Numbered from the stretch's first letter, positions 35,901 to 46,446 are shown. The stretch: 64,000 nucleotides of DNA from Polynucleobacter asymbioticus QLW-P1DMWA-1 (GCF_000016345.1 NC_009379.1:1798001-1862000), one strand, 5' to 3'. Numbers and translations are program-made. The notes: a model not told the origin generated them from the letters alone.

Positions 35901-36581
35901 GTGACCCAGTTAGCTCTTTTCGATTTAGACCATACTCTTCTACCCTGCGATAGTGATTACGAGTGGGGCCAATTTTTGGCTCGCATCGGTGTCGTCGATA
36001 GCGAATACTATGCTCGTCAAAACGAACGTTTTTATCAGGACTACAAAGAAGGTAAGCTCGATATTCATGAATTTTTACGTTTTGCTTTAAAGCCTCTCTC
36101 AGAGCATTCTCGAGAACAACTCAAAGAATGGCATGACGCATTTATGGATGAAGTAATCAATGGTCAATTGCGTGAACAAGCGCTAGATTTAGTAAAGCGC
36201 CACCAAGATGCAGGTGACTTATGTTGCGTCATCACAGCAACTAATAGCTTTGTCACGCGCCCCATCGTAGAAAGCTTTGGCATTGAACACCTCATTGCGA
36301 CCGAGCCTGCCACCCAAGAAAATAATCCCTTAGCCAATTACACCGGCGAAGTTCAGGGCATCCCCAATTTTCGCGAAGGCAAGATTCAGAACCTTCAGGC
36401 TTGGCTAGCCAAGCAAAAATTAAATCTAGATACCTTACCGCGCAGTTATTTTTATTCCGACTCTATGAATGACTTGCCGCTGCTTGAGCAAGTAAGCCAT
36501 CCAGTCGCCACCAATCCAGATGACCGGCTTCGCAATGAAGCGCGCCTACGCAACTGGCCTATTCTCGAGCTATTTGCATGA
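35901..36581 (+). CDS. HAD-IB family hydrolase (phosphoserine phosphatase-like)
   Basis: Haloacid dehalogenase-superfamily phosphatase, subfamily IB. Motif I is LFDLDHTLLPCDSD with the nucleophile Asp, motif II lies at VITATNSF, and motif IV is YSDSMNDLPLLE. I start it at GTG 35901 (226 residues), placed 16 residues before the first conserved residue; the longer TTG start at 35853 overlaps hda. Substrate is unknown. The stop codon overlaps the pcnB start as ATGA. Confidence 0.87.
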   Translation: MTQLALFDLDHTLLPCDSDYEWGQFLARIGVVDSEYYARQNERFYQDYKEGKLDIHEFLRFALKPLSEHSREQLKEWHDAFMDEVINGQLREQALDLVKRHQDAGDLCCVITATNSFVTRPIVESFGIEHLIATEPATQENNPLANYTGEVQGIPNFREGKIQNLQAWLAKQKLNLDTLPRSYFYSDSMNDLPLLEQVSHPVATNPDDRLRNEARLRNWPILELFA

Positions 36582-37981
36582 TTACTAAATTTATTAAACG
36601 TATTTTGCGTCGTGACCCAATGGTCAAGCATTCGCAAACGCATGACTCAAGCGCTCCAAAACGCATCCAAAAAAAATCTCACCGCATTGATCCACACCTG
36701 CTTTCTAAAAACGCAGTTAAAGTCACTCATACCCTGCAACAGGCTGGCTATGAAGCCTTTATTGTTGGCGGCGCTGTGCGTGATCTCGTACTGGGTATTG
36801 AGCCAAAAGATTTTGATGTGGCCACCAATGCTACGCCTGAACAAGTCCAAAGATTATTTCGTAAAGCACGCTTGATTGGTCGTCGCTTTCAGATTGTGCA
36901 CGTGACCTTTTTTGGTAAAGGTCATCCCGAGATTATTGAAGTTTCTACTTTTAGAGCCCTATTGGATAACGCCGGAGATCACGTAGCAGAAAGTGGTCGC
37001 ATATTGCGCGATAACGTCTGGGGCTCGCAAGGTGAAGATGCTGCACGTCGCGATTTCACAATCAACGCAATGTATTACGACCCAAGTACTGAAACGGTAT
37101 TGGACTATCACGGCGGTATGGCCGATATGCAAAAGAAAACTTTGCGCATGATTGGCGACCCAGCTAAACGCTATCGTGAAGATCCTATTCGCATGTTGCG
37201 CGCAATTCGCTTTGCTGCCAAAACGGGCTTTGCTTTAGATCCTAATACACGCAGCCCAATCGCCAAACTGGGCACGCTATTACATGACGTACCTTCAGCC
37301 AGACTTTTTGATGAGATTCTGAAGCTCCTGATGTCAGGCTATTCTTGGGCGGCTATTCAAGGCTTAAGAGATGCCGGCCTTCATCACGGCTTACTACCTC
37401 TGTTAGATCACATCCTGGACAGTGGGGCAGATTCCAAAGGGGCCAATGATTTTGTAAAACTGGCCTTGGCCAATACTGATCAGCGTATTCAGTCCGGCAA
37501 AAGCGTATCTGCAGGATTCTTATTTGCCACATTGCTATGGCCTGATCTACTAAAGAACTGGAAAGCCAATATAGCCAAAGGGATGTCTAATATTCCAGCC
37601 CTGCATGATGCAATGGACGACACCATCGCCACGCAAAGCGAGGGAATGACTATCCAGCGTCGCTTTGAGAGTGATATGCGAGAAATCTGGTCTATGCAGC
37701 CCCGTTTTGAGAAACGCGTGGGTCGCTACCCATATCGCCTGATTGAATCGCCACGATTTAGAGCGGGTTATGACTTCATGCTCTTGCGCTGTGCGACCGG
37801 AGAACAACATCCCGCGCTTGGCGAATGGTGGACAAGCTTTATTGCTGCCGATCCAGACGGGCAAGACGCCCTAATGCTAAGCGCTAAAAATGAGACAGGT
37901 AATCCAGCGGGCTCACCGGCTAAAAGGCGGAGACGAAGAAAGCCGAAATCGGCAGCGCCCTCAGAAGGTGCACCAAGCTAA
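36578..37981 (+). CDS. pcnB: Poly(A) polymerase I
   Basis: Class II nucleotidyltransferase adding poly(A) tails to RNA and thereby promoting RNA decay. The active-site region is VGGAVRDLVLGIEPKDFDVATNATPEQV, with the Asp pair DFD, followed by RRFQIVHV and RDFTINAMYYD. The N-terminal 35 residues are basic. The C-terminus ends in a very basic tail (AKRRRRRKPKSAA) likely to bind RNA. It is distinguished from CCA-adding enzymes by its length of 467 and the DUF-like C-terminal domain. folK follows after 52 bp, as in many gammaproteobacteria and betaproteobacteria (pcnB-folK-panB). Confidence 0.95.
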   Translation: MITKFIKRILRRDPMVKHSQTHDSSAPKRIQKKSHRIDPHLLSKNAVKVTHTLQQAGYEAFIVGGAVRDLVLGIEPKDFDVATNATPEQVQRLFRKARLIGRRFQIVHVTFFGKGHPEIIEVSTFRALLDNAGDHVAESGRILRDNVWGSQGEDAARRDFTINAMYYDPSTETVLDYHGGMADMQKKTLRMIGDPAKRYREDPIRMLRAIRFAAKTGFALDPNTRSPIAKLGTLLHDVPSARLFDEILKLLMSGYSWAAIQGLRDAGLHHGLLPLLDHILDSGADSKGANDFVKLALANTDQRIQSGKSVSAGFLFATLLWPDLLKNWKANIAKGMSNIPALHDAMDDTIATQSEGMTIQRRFESDMREIWSMQPRFEKRVGRYPYRLIESPRFRAGYDFMLLRCATGEQHPALGEWWTSFIAADPDGQDALMLSAKNETGNPAGSPAKRRRRRKPKSAAPSEGAPS

Positions 37982-38033
37982 GCAGACTTGAAGAAATTTC
38001 GGTAAAGTAGTTTTATCTTCAGTTTGGAAACCT

Positions 38034-38561
38034 ATGGCACGGGCTTATATCGGATTTGGTGGCAATATCGGTGACACACGTCAGCTCATTACTGACGCGA
38101 TTGTCTGCTTGGCTTTGCGCTCAGAATTACAAATCCTAGCTAAAAGTTGTTTTTATCAAAGCGCTCCAGTGGAGGCTACTGGCGGCGACTACATTAACGC
38201 TGTTATCGAAATTGATACTCAACTCTCACCTTACGGGTTATTACATGTCTGCCAATCGATCGAACAAGAGTTTGGCCGAGAGCGTCCTTATCTGAATGCA
38301 CCGCGCACCCTAGATCTGGATATTTTGCATTTTGAAGGCATCAATCAAAATGAGACGCAGTTAACACTACCCCACCCAAGGATTATTGAGCGCTCCTTTG
38401 TGCTACTTCCTTTACTGGAGATTGCCCCTGATTTTTTCCTCCCCCATTTAGGCGAGCTCAAAGCCTATTTACCAAAAGTGGCGAACCAAAGAATCGAAAA
38501 ACTACCCTGCCGTAACTGTAATTGCGGGGAAAAAGACGTTTATAGCCAAACGACGCATTAA
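38034..38561 (+). CDS. folK: 2-amino-4-hydroxy-6-hydroxymethyldihydropteridine pyrophosphokinase
   Basis: Transfers pyrophosphate from ATP to the pterin precursor in folate synthesis. The N-terminal YIGFGGNIGD and the signature RPYLNAPRTLDLDILHFEG (family R-x-x-APRTLDLDIL) are clear, and LTLPHPRIIERSFVL completes the fold. At 175 residues it is normal. It forms the conserved pcnB-folK-panB neighbourhood with 17 bp to panB. Confidence 0.95.
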   Translation: MARAYIGFGGNIGDTRQLITDAIVCLALRSELQILAKSCFYQSAPVEATGGDYINAVIEIDTQLSPYGLLHVCQSIEQEFGRERPYLNAPRTLDLDILHFEGINQNETQLTLPHPRIIERSFVLLPLLEIAPDFFLPHLGELKAYLPKVANQRIEKLPCRNCNCGEKDVYSQTTH

Positions 38562-38578
38562 TTCATTAAACTCTCGCC

Positions 38579-39397
38579 ATGGGTTACTTACAAGGCGAAA
38601 AGCCAATCACAATCACTAAGCTCCTCGCAATGCACGCTGAGGGTGAAAAGATTTCGATGCTCACCGCATACGATTCCACCATGTCTGCATTACTCAATCG
38701 TTGTGGAGTGGAAACTATCTTGATTGGCGATTCGCTTGGCAACGTCATTCAAGGTCACTCCAGTACTACGCCGGTTACTGTCGAGCAAATGGTTTATCAC
38801 ACAGAGTGTGTAGCGCGCGCTAATAGCCATGCATTTTTGATTTCTGACTTGCCATTTGCGAGTTATGGCGACCCCATCCAAGCATTAGATTCTGCCGCCT
38901 TACTCATGCGCGCTGGCGCTGATATGGTCAAGCTTGAAGGTGGTGGAGACTGGCAAGTAGACGTCATTCGATATTTAGTAGAGCGAAGTGTTCCCGTGTG
39001 TGCGCACTTAGGTTTACTACCTCAATCAGTTCATGTGCTCGGGGGATACAAAGTTCAAGGCAAATCAAAAGATACCGCCACCCTGATGCTTGAACAAGCA
39101 CTTGCATGCCAAGAGGCCGGCGCTCAAATGACTGTTCTTGAAGCGATCCCATCTTCACTCGGTGAAAAAATCACCGCCGAACTTCATATTCCTACGATTG
39201 GCATTGGCGCTGGGCCAGACTGCTCTGGCCAGGTTCTAGTGCTGCAGGACATGCTGGGCATCAGCCCCGGTAAACCGCCGAAGTTTGTTAAAAACTTTAT
39301 GGATGGCCACCACTCAGTCGAGGCAGCCATCAAGGCTTATGTGCGTGAAGTGAAAGCTGGTAAGTTTCCTAGCCCCGAATACGGCTTCGCAGGCTAG
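38579..39397 (+). CDS. panB: 3-methyl-2-oxobutanoate hydroxymethyltransferase
   Basis: First committed step of pantothenate synthesis, adding a hydroxymethyl group from methylene-tetrahydrofolate to ketoisovalerate. Conserved regions are [28 protein letters not shown], the metal-binding Asp segment [19 protein letters not shown], and [20 protein letters not shown]. At 272 residues it is normal. It ends 7 bp before the convergent dnaJ stop. coaBC later in this pathway is at 16 kb. Confidence 0.97.
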   Translation: MGYLQGEKPITITKLLAMHAEGEKISMLTAYDSTMSALLNRCGVETILIGDSLGNVIQGHSSTTPVTVEQMVYHTECVARANSHAFLISDLPFASYGDPIQALDSAALLMRAGADMVKLEGGGDWQVDVIRYLVERSVPVCAHLGLLPQSVHVLGGYKVQGKSKDTATLMLEQALACQEAGAQMTVLEAIPSSLGEKITAELHIPTIGIGAGPDCSGQVLVLQDMLGISPGKPPKFVKNFMDGHHSVEAAIKAYVREVKAGKFPSPEYGFAG

Positions 39398-39404
39398 TTA
39401 ATCT

Positions 39405-40547
39405 TTAACTAAAGAAACTCTTTACGCCATCAAACCAGCCTTTTTGTTGAGGGCTGTGTTTATCGCCTCCGGATTTCAAGCTCTCATCAAATTTGTGAAG
39501 TAGTTTTTTCTGCTCTTCAGTCAATTTCACTGGGGTCTCAACCATAACGTGCACAAATAGATCACCCACCATAGTCGAACGCAGACCTTTGATGCCTTTA
39601 TTGCGCAAGCGGAAAGTCTTTCCAGTTTGAGTGCCCTCAGGAATTGGAAACTCCACACGTCCAGATAGAGTTGGCACTTCAATTTCACCACCAATAGTGG
39701 CAGTCGCGAATGAGATTGGCATCTGCACATGTAAATCGCTGCCATCACGCTCAAATACTTTATGTGGCTTAACACGCACCTCTACATAGAGGTCACCAGA
39801 TGGTCCGCCATTGAGGCCTGGTTCACCATTACCCACTGAGCGCACGCGCATACCATCATCAATTCCAGCAGGGATTTTGATTTCAAGCGTTTTTTGTTCT
39901 TTATGTTTACCAGTGCCGTGACAGGTTTTGCATGGCTTTGGTATGTACTCACCAGTGCCGCGGCACTTAGGGCAAGTTTGCTGCATGGAGAAGAAACCTT
40001 GCTGCACGCGAACTTGACCGTGACCATCGCAAGTGGAGCATCTCTCAGCTTTGCTACCCGGCTCAGCACCACTGCCATGACACGGTTTGCAATTACTCCA
40101 GCTTGGCACACGAATTTGGGTTGTATAGCCTTCAGCCGCTTGCTCAAGGGAAATATCCATGTTGTAACGCAAGTCAGAACCTTTGTAGACTTGCGGGCCA
40201 GAATGACGGCCACCGCCACCTTGACCAAAAATATCGCCAAAGATATCTCCGAAGGCATCGGCAAAGCCACCGCCGCCACCAAATCCTCCACCGCCAAAGC
40301 CACCGCCCATAGAGGGATCAACGCCAGCATGGCCATATTGGTCATACGCAGCGCGCTTATTGGGATCAGTTAAAGTTTCGTAGGCTTCCTTGACTTCTTT
40401 AAATTGAGCTTCAGATGTTTTGCTATCTGGGTTGCGATCAGGATGATGCTTCATTGCCAACTTACGATAGGCTTTTTTAAGTTCTTCGTCGCTGGCACCT
40501 TTTGCTACACCAAGCACTTCATAAAAATCGCGTTTACTTTTAGGCAC
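39405..40547 (-). CDS. dnaJ: Chaperone protein DnaJ
   Basis: Type I Hsp40 co-chaperone of DnaK. The J domain has the HPD tripeptide at 35-37, then a Gly/Phe-rich linker with GGFGGGG repeats, four zinc motifs ([32 protein letters not shown]) and a C-terminal substrate-binding domain. The start codon is GTG (PKSKRDFY follows) with GAGAGGA upstream. At 380 residues it is normal. A 100 bp gap separates it from dnaK and holds a strong hairpin. Confidence 0.97.
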   Translation of the reverse strand: MPKSKRDFYEVLGVAKGASDEELKKAYRKLAMKHHPDRNPDSKTSEAQFKEVKEAYETLTDPNKRAAYDQYGHAGVDPSMGGGFGGGGFGGGGGFADAFGDIFGDIFGQGGGGRHSGPQVYKGSDLRYNMDISLEQAAEGYTTQIRVPSWSNCKPCHGSGAEPGSKAERCSTCDGHGQVRVQQGFFSMQQTCPKCRGTGEYIPKPCKTCHGTGKHKEQKTLEIKIPAGIDDGMRVRSVGNGEPGLNGGPSGDLYVEVRVKPHKVFERDGSDLHVQMPISFATATIGGEIEVPTLSGRVEFPIPEGTQTGKTFRLRNKGIKGLRSTMVGDLFVHVMVETPVKLTEEQKKLLHKFDESLKSGGDKHSPQQKGWFDGVKSFFS

Positions 40548-40576
40548 GGCCTATTCCTCTCAACAACCTGAATGAC

Positions 40577-40601
40577 ACAAGTCGGCACGAGGCCGACTTG
40601 T
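40577..40601 (-). promoter_or_regulatory. Stem-loop between dnaK and dnaJ
   Basis: A perfect 10-bp stem ACAAGTCGGC / GCCGACTTGT with a 5-base loop lies 30 bp upstream of the dnaJ GTG in the dnaK-dnaJ gap. It has no U run after it, so it is a poor terminator; it more likely acts as an RNA processing or stability element that sets the DnaK:DnaJ ratio. Confidence 0.6.
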
Positions 40602-40647
40602 TATTTAAGTACATTAAAACTACGTTAATGAATGTCTGATTTCAGAG

Positions 40648-42582
40648 TTACTTCTTGTCATCAACCTCTTTGAAATCAGCGTCAACAACATCAGCATCAG
40701 GAGCTGCTTGCTGTGCGCCACCAGGAGCTGCACCAGGTGCGGCACCGCCAGATTTAGCTTGCTCAGCAGCCATGACCTTCTCGCCCAACTTCTGGCTAGC
40801 TTTACCCAAAGCTTCGGTCTTCGCTTCAATGGCCTCTTTATCGCTGCCCTTGATAGCTTCATCCAATTCCTTGAGAGCTGCTTCGATCGCTTCTTTTTCT
40901 GAAGCTTCTAAGCTAGCACCATGCTCTTCCAAAGCTTTCTTGGTTGAGTGAGCCAAGGCATCAGCGGTATTGCGTGCTGTTACCAGCTCAAGCGCTTTCT
41001 TATCTTCAGCAGCATTGGCTTCAGCATCTTTCACCATGCGTTGAATCTCTTCTTCAGTCAAACCAGAGTTTGCCTTGATGGTGATTTTGTTCTCTTTGCC
41101 AGTCGTTTTGTCTTTTGCGGTGACATGCAAAATACCGTTAGCATCAATATCAAAAGTCACTTCAATTTGTGGCATACCGCGTTGTGCAGGAGCGATACCT
41201 TCGAGGTTAAATTCACCAAGCAACTTGTTTGCAGCGGCCATCTCGCGTTCACCTTGGAAGCACTTAATAGTTACAGCAGGCTGGTTATCTTCCGCAGTAG
41301 AGTAAACCTGAGAATGCTTAGTAGGAATCGTCGTGTTCTTAGGAATCATCTTGGTCATGACGCCACCAAGAGTTTCGATACCCAATGACAAGGGGGTAAC
41401 ATCTAAGAGCAATACGTCTTTACGATCACCAGACAATACAGAACCCTGAATTGCAGCGCCAACAGCAACAGCTTCATCTGGGTTAACGTCTTTGCGCGGC
41501 TCTTTACCGAAAATTTCTTTTACCTTGTCCTGAACAGCAGGCATACGGGTTTGACCACCAACCAAGATCACGTCATCAATTTCAGAAACATTGACGCCGG
41601 CATCTTTGATGGCAGTTAAGCAAGGACCAGCGGTACGGTTGATCAATTCCTCTACCAAAGACTCCAACTTGGCACGAGTCAATTTCAAATTCAAGTGCTT
41701 AGGACCGCTAGCATCAGCTGTCACGTATGGCAAATTGATTTCCGTTTGCTGTGCAGAGGACAATTCAATCTTGGCTTTTTCAGCAGCATCTTTTAAACGC
41801 TGCAAGGCCAATACATCTTTACTCAAATCAACGCCCTGTTCTTTCTTGAACTCAGCAATGATCCAATCGATGATGCGTTGGTCAAAGTCTTCGCCACCCA
41901 AGAATGTATCGCCATTAGTGGAGAGCACTTCAAATTGCTTCTCACCGTCAACGTTAGCAATTTCAATGATAGAAACGTCGAATGTACCGCCGCCTAAGTC
42001 GTATACAGCGATCTTGCGATCCACTTTGTCTTGTTTATCCAAGCCGAACGCCAATGCAGCAGCGGTTGGCTCGTTGATGATGCGCTTAACATCCAAGCCA
42101 GCGATACGGCCAGCGTCTTTAGTAGCTTGACGTTGGCTGTCATTGAAGTAGGCAGGAACAGTAATCACGGCTTCTGTCACCTCTTCACCGAGATAGTCTT
42201 CAGCAGTTTTTTTCATCTTACGTAATATTTCTGCGGAAACTTGCTGGGGTGCCATTTTTCTATCACGCGCTTCAACCCAAGCATCGCCATTATCAGCAGC
42301 AATAATTGAATAAGGCATGAGGCCAATATCTTTTTGCACCTCTGGATCAGTAAATTTACGGCCCATCAAACGCTTGACTGCGTAAATTGTGTTTTTAGGA
42401 TTTGTTACTGATTGACGCTTTGCAGGGGCGCCAACCAACACTTCGCCATCTTCAACGTAAGCGATGATTGATGGAGTTGTGCGACCGCCTTCGGCGTTCT
42501 CAACAACTTTAGGTGCATTGTTTTCAACGACTGAAACACATGAATTTGTGGTTCCTAAGTCAATTCCGATAATCTTTCCCAT
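40648..42582 (-). CDS. dnaK: Chaperone protein DnaK (Hsp70)
   Basis: ATP-dependent Hsp70 chaperone. The nucleotide-binding domain begins [20 protein letters not shown], with [11 protein letters not shown] and VGGQTRMP further on; the substrate-binding domain follows [15 protein letters not shown], and the C-terminus ends in an Ala/Gly-rich tail with EVDDKK. At 644 residues it is normal. It has its own heat-shock promoter and lies after a terminator that closes grpE. Confidence 0.98.
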   Translation of the reverse strand: MGKIIGIDLGTTNSCVSVVENNAPKVVENAEGGRTTPSIIAYVEDGEVLVGAPAKRQSVTNPKNTIYAVKRLMGRKFTDPEVQKDIGLMPYSIIAADNGDAWVEARDRKMAPQQVSAEILRKMKKTAEDYLGEEVTEAVITVPAYFNDSQRQATKDAGRIAGLDVKRIINEPTAAALAFGLDKQDKVDRKIAVYDLGGGTFDVSIIEIANVDGEKQFEVLSTNGDTFLGGEDFDQRIIDWIIAEFKKEQGVDLSKDVLALQRLKDAAEKAKIELSSAQQTEINLPYVTADASGPKHLNLKLTRAKLESLVEELINRTAGPCLTAIKDAGVNVSEIDDVILVGGQTRMPAVQDKVKEIFGKEPRKDVNPDEAVAVGAAIQGSVLSGDRKDVLLLDVTPLSLGIETLGGVMTKMIPKNTTIPTKHSQVYSTAEDNQPAVTIKCFQGEREMAAANKLLGEFNLEGIAPAQRGMPQIEVTFDIDANGILHVTAKDKTTGKENKITIKANSGLTEEEIQRMVKDAEANAAEDKKALELVTARNTADALAHSTKKALEEHGASLEASEKEAIEAALKELDEAIKGSDKEAIEAKTEALGKASQKLGEKVMAAEQAKSGGAAPGAAPGGAQQAAPDADVVDADFKEVDDKK

Positions 42583-42638
42583 AATTGCTCCAAAAAATTA
42601 AGTTGTTTTGTTGTACTAATGAATATTTCGATACCCAT

Positions 42639-42667
42639 TAAATGGGGTCTAAAAAGGGTAATTCAAG
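42639..42667 (-). promoter_or_regulatory. Sigma-32-type heat-shock promoter of dnaK
   Basis: On the minus strand CTTGAAT (42661-42667) is followed after 13 bp by CCCCATTTA (42639-42647), close to the sigma-32 consensus CTTGAAA-N11-16-CCCCATNT. It stands about 55 bp upstream of the dnaK ATG. The grpE promoter has the same spacing. Confidence 0.9.
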
Positions 42668-42679
42668 GGGCGAAATAGC

Positions 42680-42706
42680 AAAAAAGGCAGAAAAACTGCC
42701 TTTTTT
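42680..42706 (-). terminator. Intrinsic terminator after grpE
   Basis: On the minus strand the stem AAAAAAGGCAG / CTGCCTTTTTT with a TTTTT loop ends in a T run. It lies 24 bp after the grpE stop and just before the dnaK promoter. Confidence 0.92.
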
Positions 42707-42729
42707 ATGCTTTTTTGGAGATTTAAGCC

Positions 42730-43284
42730 TTATTTAGGGGCGCTAACGGTCACTAAAGCAGGTCTGAGCACCCGATCTGCAACGGTATAGCCCCGCTGCA
42801 AGACTGAAACCACGGTATTGGGGTCTTGCTCAGAAGGAACCGAAGCAATGGCCTGGTGGTGGTGAGGATCAAATTTATCCCCTACCGCAGGATTAATTTC
42901 TGTCATGCGACCTTTTTCAAACGCAGATAGCAGTTGCTTTAAAGTAATCTCTAGACCCTCTTTGAAGGCTTTAGCGTCGCCAGCATCTGTACTTAATGCT
43001 GCATAAAGACTATCGGTCACTGGTACCAAGTGCTCTGCAAAACTTTCAATGGCAAACTTGTGCGCTTTTGCAATGTCCTCAACAGCCCGGCGGCGAATAT
43101 TTTCACCCTCGGCTTTTGCGCGCAAAAAGTTATCCTGCAACTCACCAATCTGTTGATTGAGATCAGCTATCTCTTGTTCTGGAGTTTTGACAGCAGCCGG
43201 CTCAGAAGCAGCAGCTTCATTTACCTGAGGATCAGCAGCGACATCTTCTTGCTCTGGGGGTGGATTTTGATTTTCTTGTGTCAT
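42730..43284 (-). CDS. grpE: Nucleotide exchange factor GrpE
   Basis: Releases ADP from DnaK. The first 40 residues are acidic and low in complexity, followed by a long coiled coil (about 35-90, [28 protein letters not shown] region) and the beta domain with [16 protein letters not shown] and [17 protein letters not shown]. At 184 residues it is normal. It follows hemH by 63 bp and carries its own heat-shock promoter. Confidence 0.97.
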   Translation of the reverse strand: MTQENQNPPPEQEDVAADPQVNEAAASEPAAVKTPEQEIADLNQQIGELQDNFLRAKAEGENIRRRAVEDIAKAHKFAIESFAEHLVPVTDSLYAALSTDAGDAKAFKEGLEITLKQLLSAFEKGRMTEINPAVGDKFDPHHHQAIASVPSEQDPNTVVSVLQRGYTVADRVLRPALVTVSAPK

Positions 43285-43323
43285 GGACGCTATTTTACTT
43301 TTCTTTAAAGATGGTTACTTAGC

Positions 43324-43352
43324 AATATGGGGTCAATCAATTCAATTTCAAG
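43324..43352 (-). promoter_or_regulatory. Sigma-32-type heat-shock promoter of grpE, overlapping the hemH stop
   Basis: On the minus strand CTTGAAA (43346-43352) is followed after 13 bp by CCCCATATT (43324-43332), an almost perfect sigma-32 promoter. The TGA inside the -35 element is the stop codon of hemH (43348-43350). It stands about 40 bp upstream of the grpE ATG. Confidence 0.9.
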
Positions 43353-44442
43353 ACTTTGTTCTCTCAACTAGCTCAGCCCTTTCATTGCGCTTGGCTAAAT
43401 CAGATTCAGACTCTACTCCCAAGGGCCAACCATGGAGATGATCATGCGCAATATCGCTTAGAGCCTCTATCCACTGGGGGTTACTGTTTAAGCAGGGGAT
43501 ATAACGATAGTCCTTACCGCCATGCTCCAGAAAGGTTTCGCACGCTTCCATGGCGATCTCTTCGAGTGTTTCTAGGCAATCTGCTGGGAATCCAGGGCAA
43601 AAAATATCCATGCGCTGACAACCCTCTTTTGCTAATTTTTCAATGGTTGATGCAGTGTAGGGTTTGAGCCATTCCGCTTTACCAAAACGAGATTGGAAAG
43701 TAACAATGTATTGCCCAGGCTCTAAGCCAAGAGATTCACCAAGCAGGCGGCCTGTCTTTAAACATTCGCAGTGGTATGGATCACCCTTCATCAAATTGCG
43801 CTTAGGTAGGCCATGAAAAGACATCACAAAGCGATCACCCTTAGCAAAATCGGGCCGTCCATTTTTATCCCAACTGCTTAATACTTGATCACGTAGAGCG
43901 GCAATGTAAGCAGGGTTGTCGTGATAGTGCTTCACTAATCGCAACTCAGGTTGATCGCGCCAAGTACCCAAAACACGAAAGACTTCATCAAAGCTAGAGG
44001 CGGTGGTGGTTGCTGAATACTGGGGATACAAAGGCAAAACCAGTAAACGCTCCATCCCTTGTGCCTTAAGACCGTTGAGCGCCTCTTGGGTTGAGGGCTG
44101 ACCATAGCGCATGGCTAAGTCCACCAAAACAGTGTGGCCTTGTTGGCTAAATTTCTCACCCAACTCTTTAGCTTGTAAACGAGAGTAGTGCATCAATGGT
44201 GAGCCTAGCTTAGGCAACCAAATAGAGGCGTACTTCTTGGCGGAGGCACCACTACGAATAGGTAAAATAATCCCATTCAAAATGCACCACCAAATAATGC
44301 GTGGAATTTCTACAACGCGCGGATCGGAAAGAAATTCTTTCAAGTAAGCTCTAACCGCCTTAGGTGTTGGTGCAGATGGTGTACCTAAATTCAACAACAG
44401 GATTGCAGTTTTACTAGTGCGTAAGTGGGGGTTTTGATTCAA
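43348..44442 (-). CDS. hemH: Ferrochelatase
   Basis: Inserts ferrous iron into protoporphyrin IX to give heme. The N-terminal LLLNLGTPSAPTPKAVRAYL and FLSDPRVVEIPRI are characteristic, and the catalytic His is in MSFHGLPKRNLMKGDPYHCEC, followed by TFQSRFGKAEWLKPYT. FCPGFPADCLETLEEI completes the fold. At 364 residues it is normal. It lies between hrcA and grpE, as in many Burkholderiales, and its stop codon forms part of the grpE promoter. Confidence 0.96.
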   Translation of the reverse strand: MNQNPHLRTSKTAILLLNLGTPSAPTPKAVRAYLKEFLSDPRVVEIPRIIWWCILNGIILPIRSGASAKKYASIWLPKLGSPLMHYSRLQAKELGEKFSQQGHTVLVDLAMRYGQPSTQEALNGLKAQGMERLLVLPLYPQYSATTTASSFDEVFRVLGTWRDQPELRLVKHYHDNPAYIAALRDQVLSSWDKNGRPDFAKGDRFVMSFHGLPKRNLMKGDPYHCECLKTGRLLGESLGLEPGQYIVTFQSRFGKAEWLKPYTASTIEKLAKEGCQRMDIFCPGFPADCLETLEEIAMEACETFLEHGGKDYRYIPCLNSNPQWIEALSDIAHDHLHGWPLGVESESDLAKRNERAELVERTKS

Positions 44443-44492
44443 GGTGATGTCTCTCGAGTAAATGGTTTTATTTATTTTTACTAATGAATACT

Positions 44493-45503
44493 TTAAGAAC
44501 TCAAAACGCCAGACAACAATTTGGAAGTGATATCAACAATCGGAATAACGCGATCGTAGGCCATCCTAGTAGGACCAATCACTCCCAGCGTTCCGACTAT
44601 CTGGCCATCGACGCTATATGGGGCGCTGATGACAGCCAAATCCTCATAAGGCAATAAGTCACTCTCGCCGCCAATAAAAATCTGAATTCCATCCGCATGA
44701 CTTGATACGTCTAGCAATTGCATCAGGACTGACTTTTGCTCCAACATGTCAAACATTTTGCGCAGCTTATCTAAATTAGAACTTAAATCACCTACGTTTA
44801 ATAAGCGACGTTCTCCAGAGAGCACCATATCACCACGCCCCATGTCGTAATCCGCTACACCGCTCTGCAGGGCTAATGCCATGAGGCCAGAAATATCTGC
44901 ACGTAAATTATCTAAATCGGATTTGAGGTGTAAACGTACTTGCTCAAAACTTTTACCAGCAAACTGAGTATTAATAAAATTGCCGGCCTCTATCAGCTGA
45001 CTAGGCGTGTAATCCTGAGTAGTAGGAAGGATGCGATTTTGAACATCACCCTCTGGGGTAACCATAATGAGCAAAATCTTGCCTTCGCCTAGACGCAAAA
45101 ATTCAATATGTTTAAACACTTGCGCACGCTTGGGGGTCATCACAACACCAGCAAAATGAGTGAGGTTCGACAAAATCTGGGCGGCTGAATTCAAAACACG
45201 CTGCGGAGAGTCCGGCAAAAGACCTTTTTCAACCTCGCGAGCTGCCATTTCTTCCAAAGGGCGAACCGTCACCATGGTGTCGACAAACAAACGATAGCCC
45301 CGAGGAGTGGGAATACGGCCTGCTGAGGTGTGTGGACTTGTTACTAGACCCATATCCTCTAGATCAGCCATGACATTGCGAATGGTGGCCGCTGAGAGGT
45401 CTAAACCTGAAAATCTGGACAATGTGCGCGAGCCAATAGGCTGTCCCTCTTCGATATAGCGCTCGATGAGGGTTTTTAGTAGGGCGCGGGAACGTTCATC
45501 CAT
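44493..45503 (-). CDS. hrcA: Heat-inducible transcription repressor HrcA
   Basis: Winged-helix repressor that binds the CIRCE operator of groESL and related genes. The N-terminal DNA-binding part reads [21 protein letters not shown], then [30 protein letters not shown], the family signature. The rest is the ligand/dimer domain with [22 protein letters not shown]. At 336 residues it is normal. No CIRCE-like repeat is seen near grpE or dnaK, so its target may lie elsewhere. It is divergent from nadK with 37 bp between starts. Confidence 0.95.
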   Translation of the reverse strand: MDERSRALLKTLIERYIEEGQPIGSRTLSRFSGLDLSAATIRNVMADLEDMGLVTSPHTSAGRIPTPRGYRLFVDTMVTVRPLEEMAAREVEKGLLPDSPQRVLNSAAQILSNLTHFAGVVMTPKRAQVFKHIEFLRLGEGKILLIMVTPEGDVQNRILPTTQDYTPSQLIEAGNFINTQFAGKSFEQVRLHLKSDLDNLRADISGLMALALQSGVADYDMGRGDMVLSGERRLLNVGDLSSNLDKLRKMFDMLEQKSVLMQLLDVSSHADGIQIFIGGESDLLPYEDLAVISAPYSVDGQIVGTLGVIGPTRMAYDRVIPIVDITSKLLSGVLSS

Positions 45504-45540
45504 GGTGGAAGGGATTTTATGCCTATGGTTTAATCGTTAT

Positions 45541-46446
45541 ATGTTAAGCCCATCCTCAAATTCCACCAAGAAGGCCTTTAGCCGGGTGGCGCTCGTCGGC
45601 AAATTTCAGGCTGATGGCATTGTGGAGCATCTCCAAGATCTAGCTAAGCTGGTGTCAGGCCTGGGTTGCGAGGTATTTATTGAGGCTGCAACAGCAAGCC
45701 ACTTCAAGCTAGCCAACTACCCTACGAAAACTGCAGATGACTTTGCGGGCACGATTGACCTAGTTGTCGTTTTGGGAGGTGATGGCACGATGCTGGGTAT
45801 CGGCCGTCAATTGGCGGGCAGCAATGTTCCCTTAGTCGGAATCAATATGGGCCGTCTAGGTTATATGACCGATATTCCGATTCAATCAGTACAGAGCATC
45901 TTGCCTAAAATTATTGCGGGTGAATACGAGGCGGATACGCGCACCTTGCTCGATGCGGTGGTGATGCGCGATGGAAAAGAAATTAATCGTGCACTAGCGC
46001 TCAATGATGTCGTTGTTAATCGCTCCGGAATTTCCGGAATGGTTGAGCTGGCAGTACACGTCAATGGATCTTTCATGTACAACCAGCGCTCCGATGGCTT
46101 GATTGTGTCCACACCCACCGGATCAACGGCCTACGCACTGTCCGCCGGTGGCCCCATTTTGCATCCTCATGTCGCTGGTATCTTGCTTGTACCGATTGCG
46201 CCGCACTCACTTTCTAATCGCCCCATTGTGCTGCCACAAGATAGCGTTACCGTGATTGAAGTGGTAAATGGACTTGAGGTGATTGTTAATTTTGATATGC
46301 AATCTCAAACAGAGTTGCAGGCTGGTGACAAAATTGAGGTACGTCAATCTGATAAAACGATTGCCCTGCTTCATCCTAACAATCACAGTGACTACAAAAC
46401 TTTGCGCGAGAAGTTGCATTGGAATGAATACCCATCGACATTCTGA
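45541..46446 (+). CDS. nadK: NAD kinase
   Basis: Phosphorylates NAD to NADP. The conserved [15 protein letters not shown] loop and [13 protein letters not shown] are clear, as is the [22 protein letters not shown] region that binds the nucleotide. I start it at ATG 45541 (MLSPSSNS; 301 residues); the longer frame upstream lies inside antisense hrcA. It is followed by recN after 26 bp, a common hrcA/nadK/recN arrangement. Confidence 0.95.
   Translation: MLSPSSNSTKKAFSRVALVGKFQADGIVEHLQDLAKLVSGLGCEVFIEAATASHFKLANYPTKTADDFAGTIDLVVVLGGDGTMLGIGRQLAGSNVPLVGINMGRLGYMTDIPIQSVQSILPKIIAGEYEADTRTLLDAVVMRDGKEINRALALNDVVVNRSGISGMVELAVHVNGSFMYNQRSDGLIVSTPTGSTAYALSAGGPILHPHVAGILLVPIAPHSLSNRPIVLPQDSVTVIEVVNGLEVIVNFDMQSQTELQAGDKIEVRQSDKTIALLHPNNHSDYKTLREKLHWNEYPSTF

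Noticed and set aside
39782-40345. 187-codon frame inside dnaJ on the same strand
   Set aside because: It is a different frame over the Gly/Phe-rich and zinc regions of dnaJ, with composition that follows from the dnaJ codons.
41591-42130. 179-codon open frame antisense to dnaK
   Set aside because: dnaK is unambiguous on the other strand; antisense frames within dnaK are a well-known source of spurious calls.
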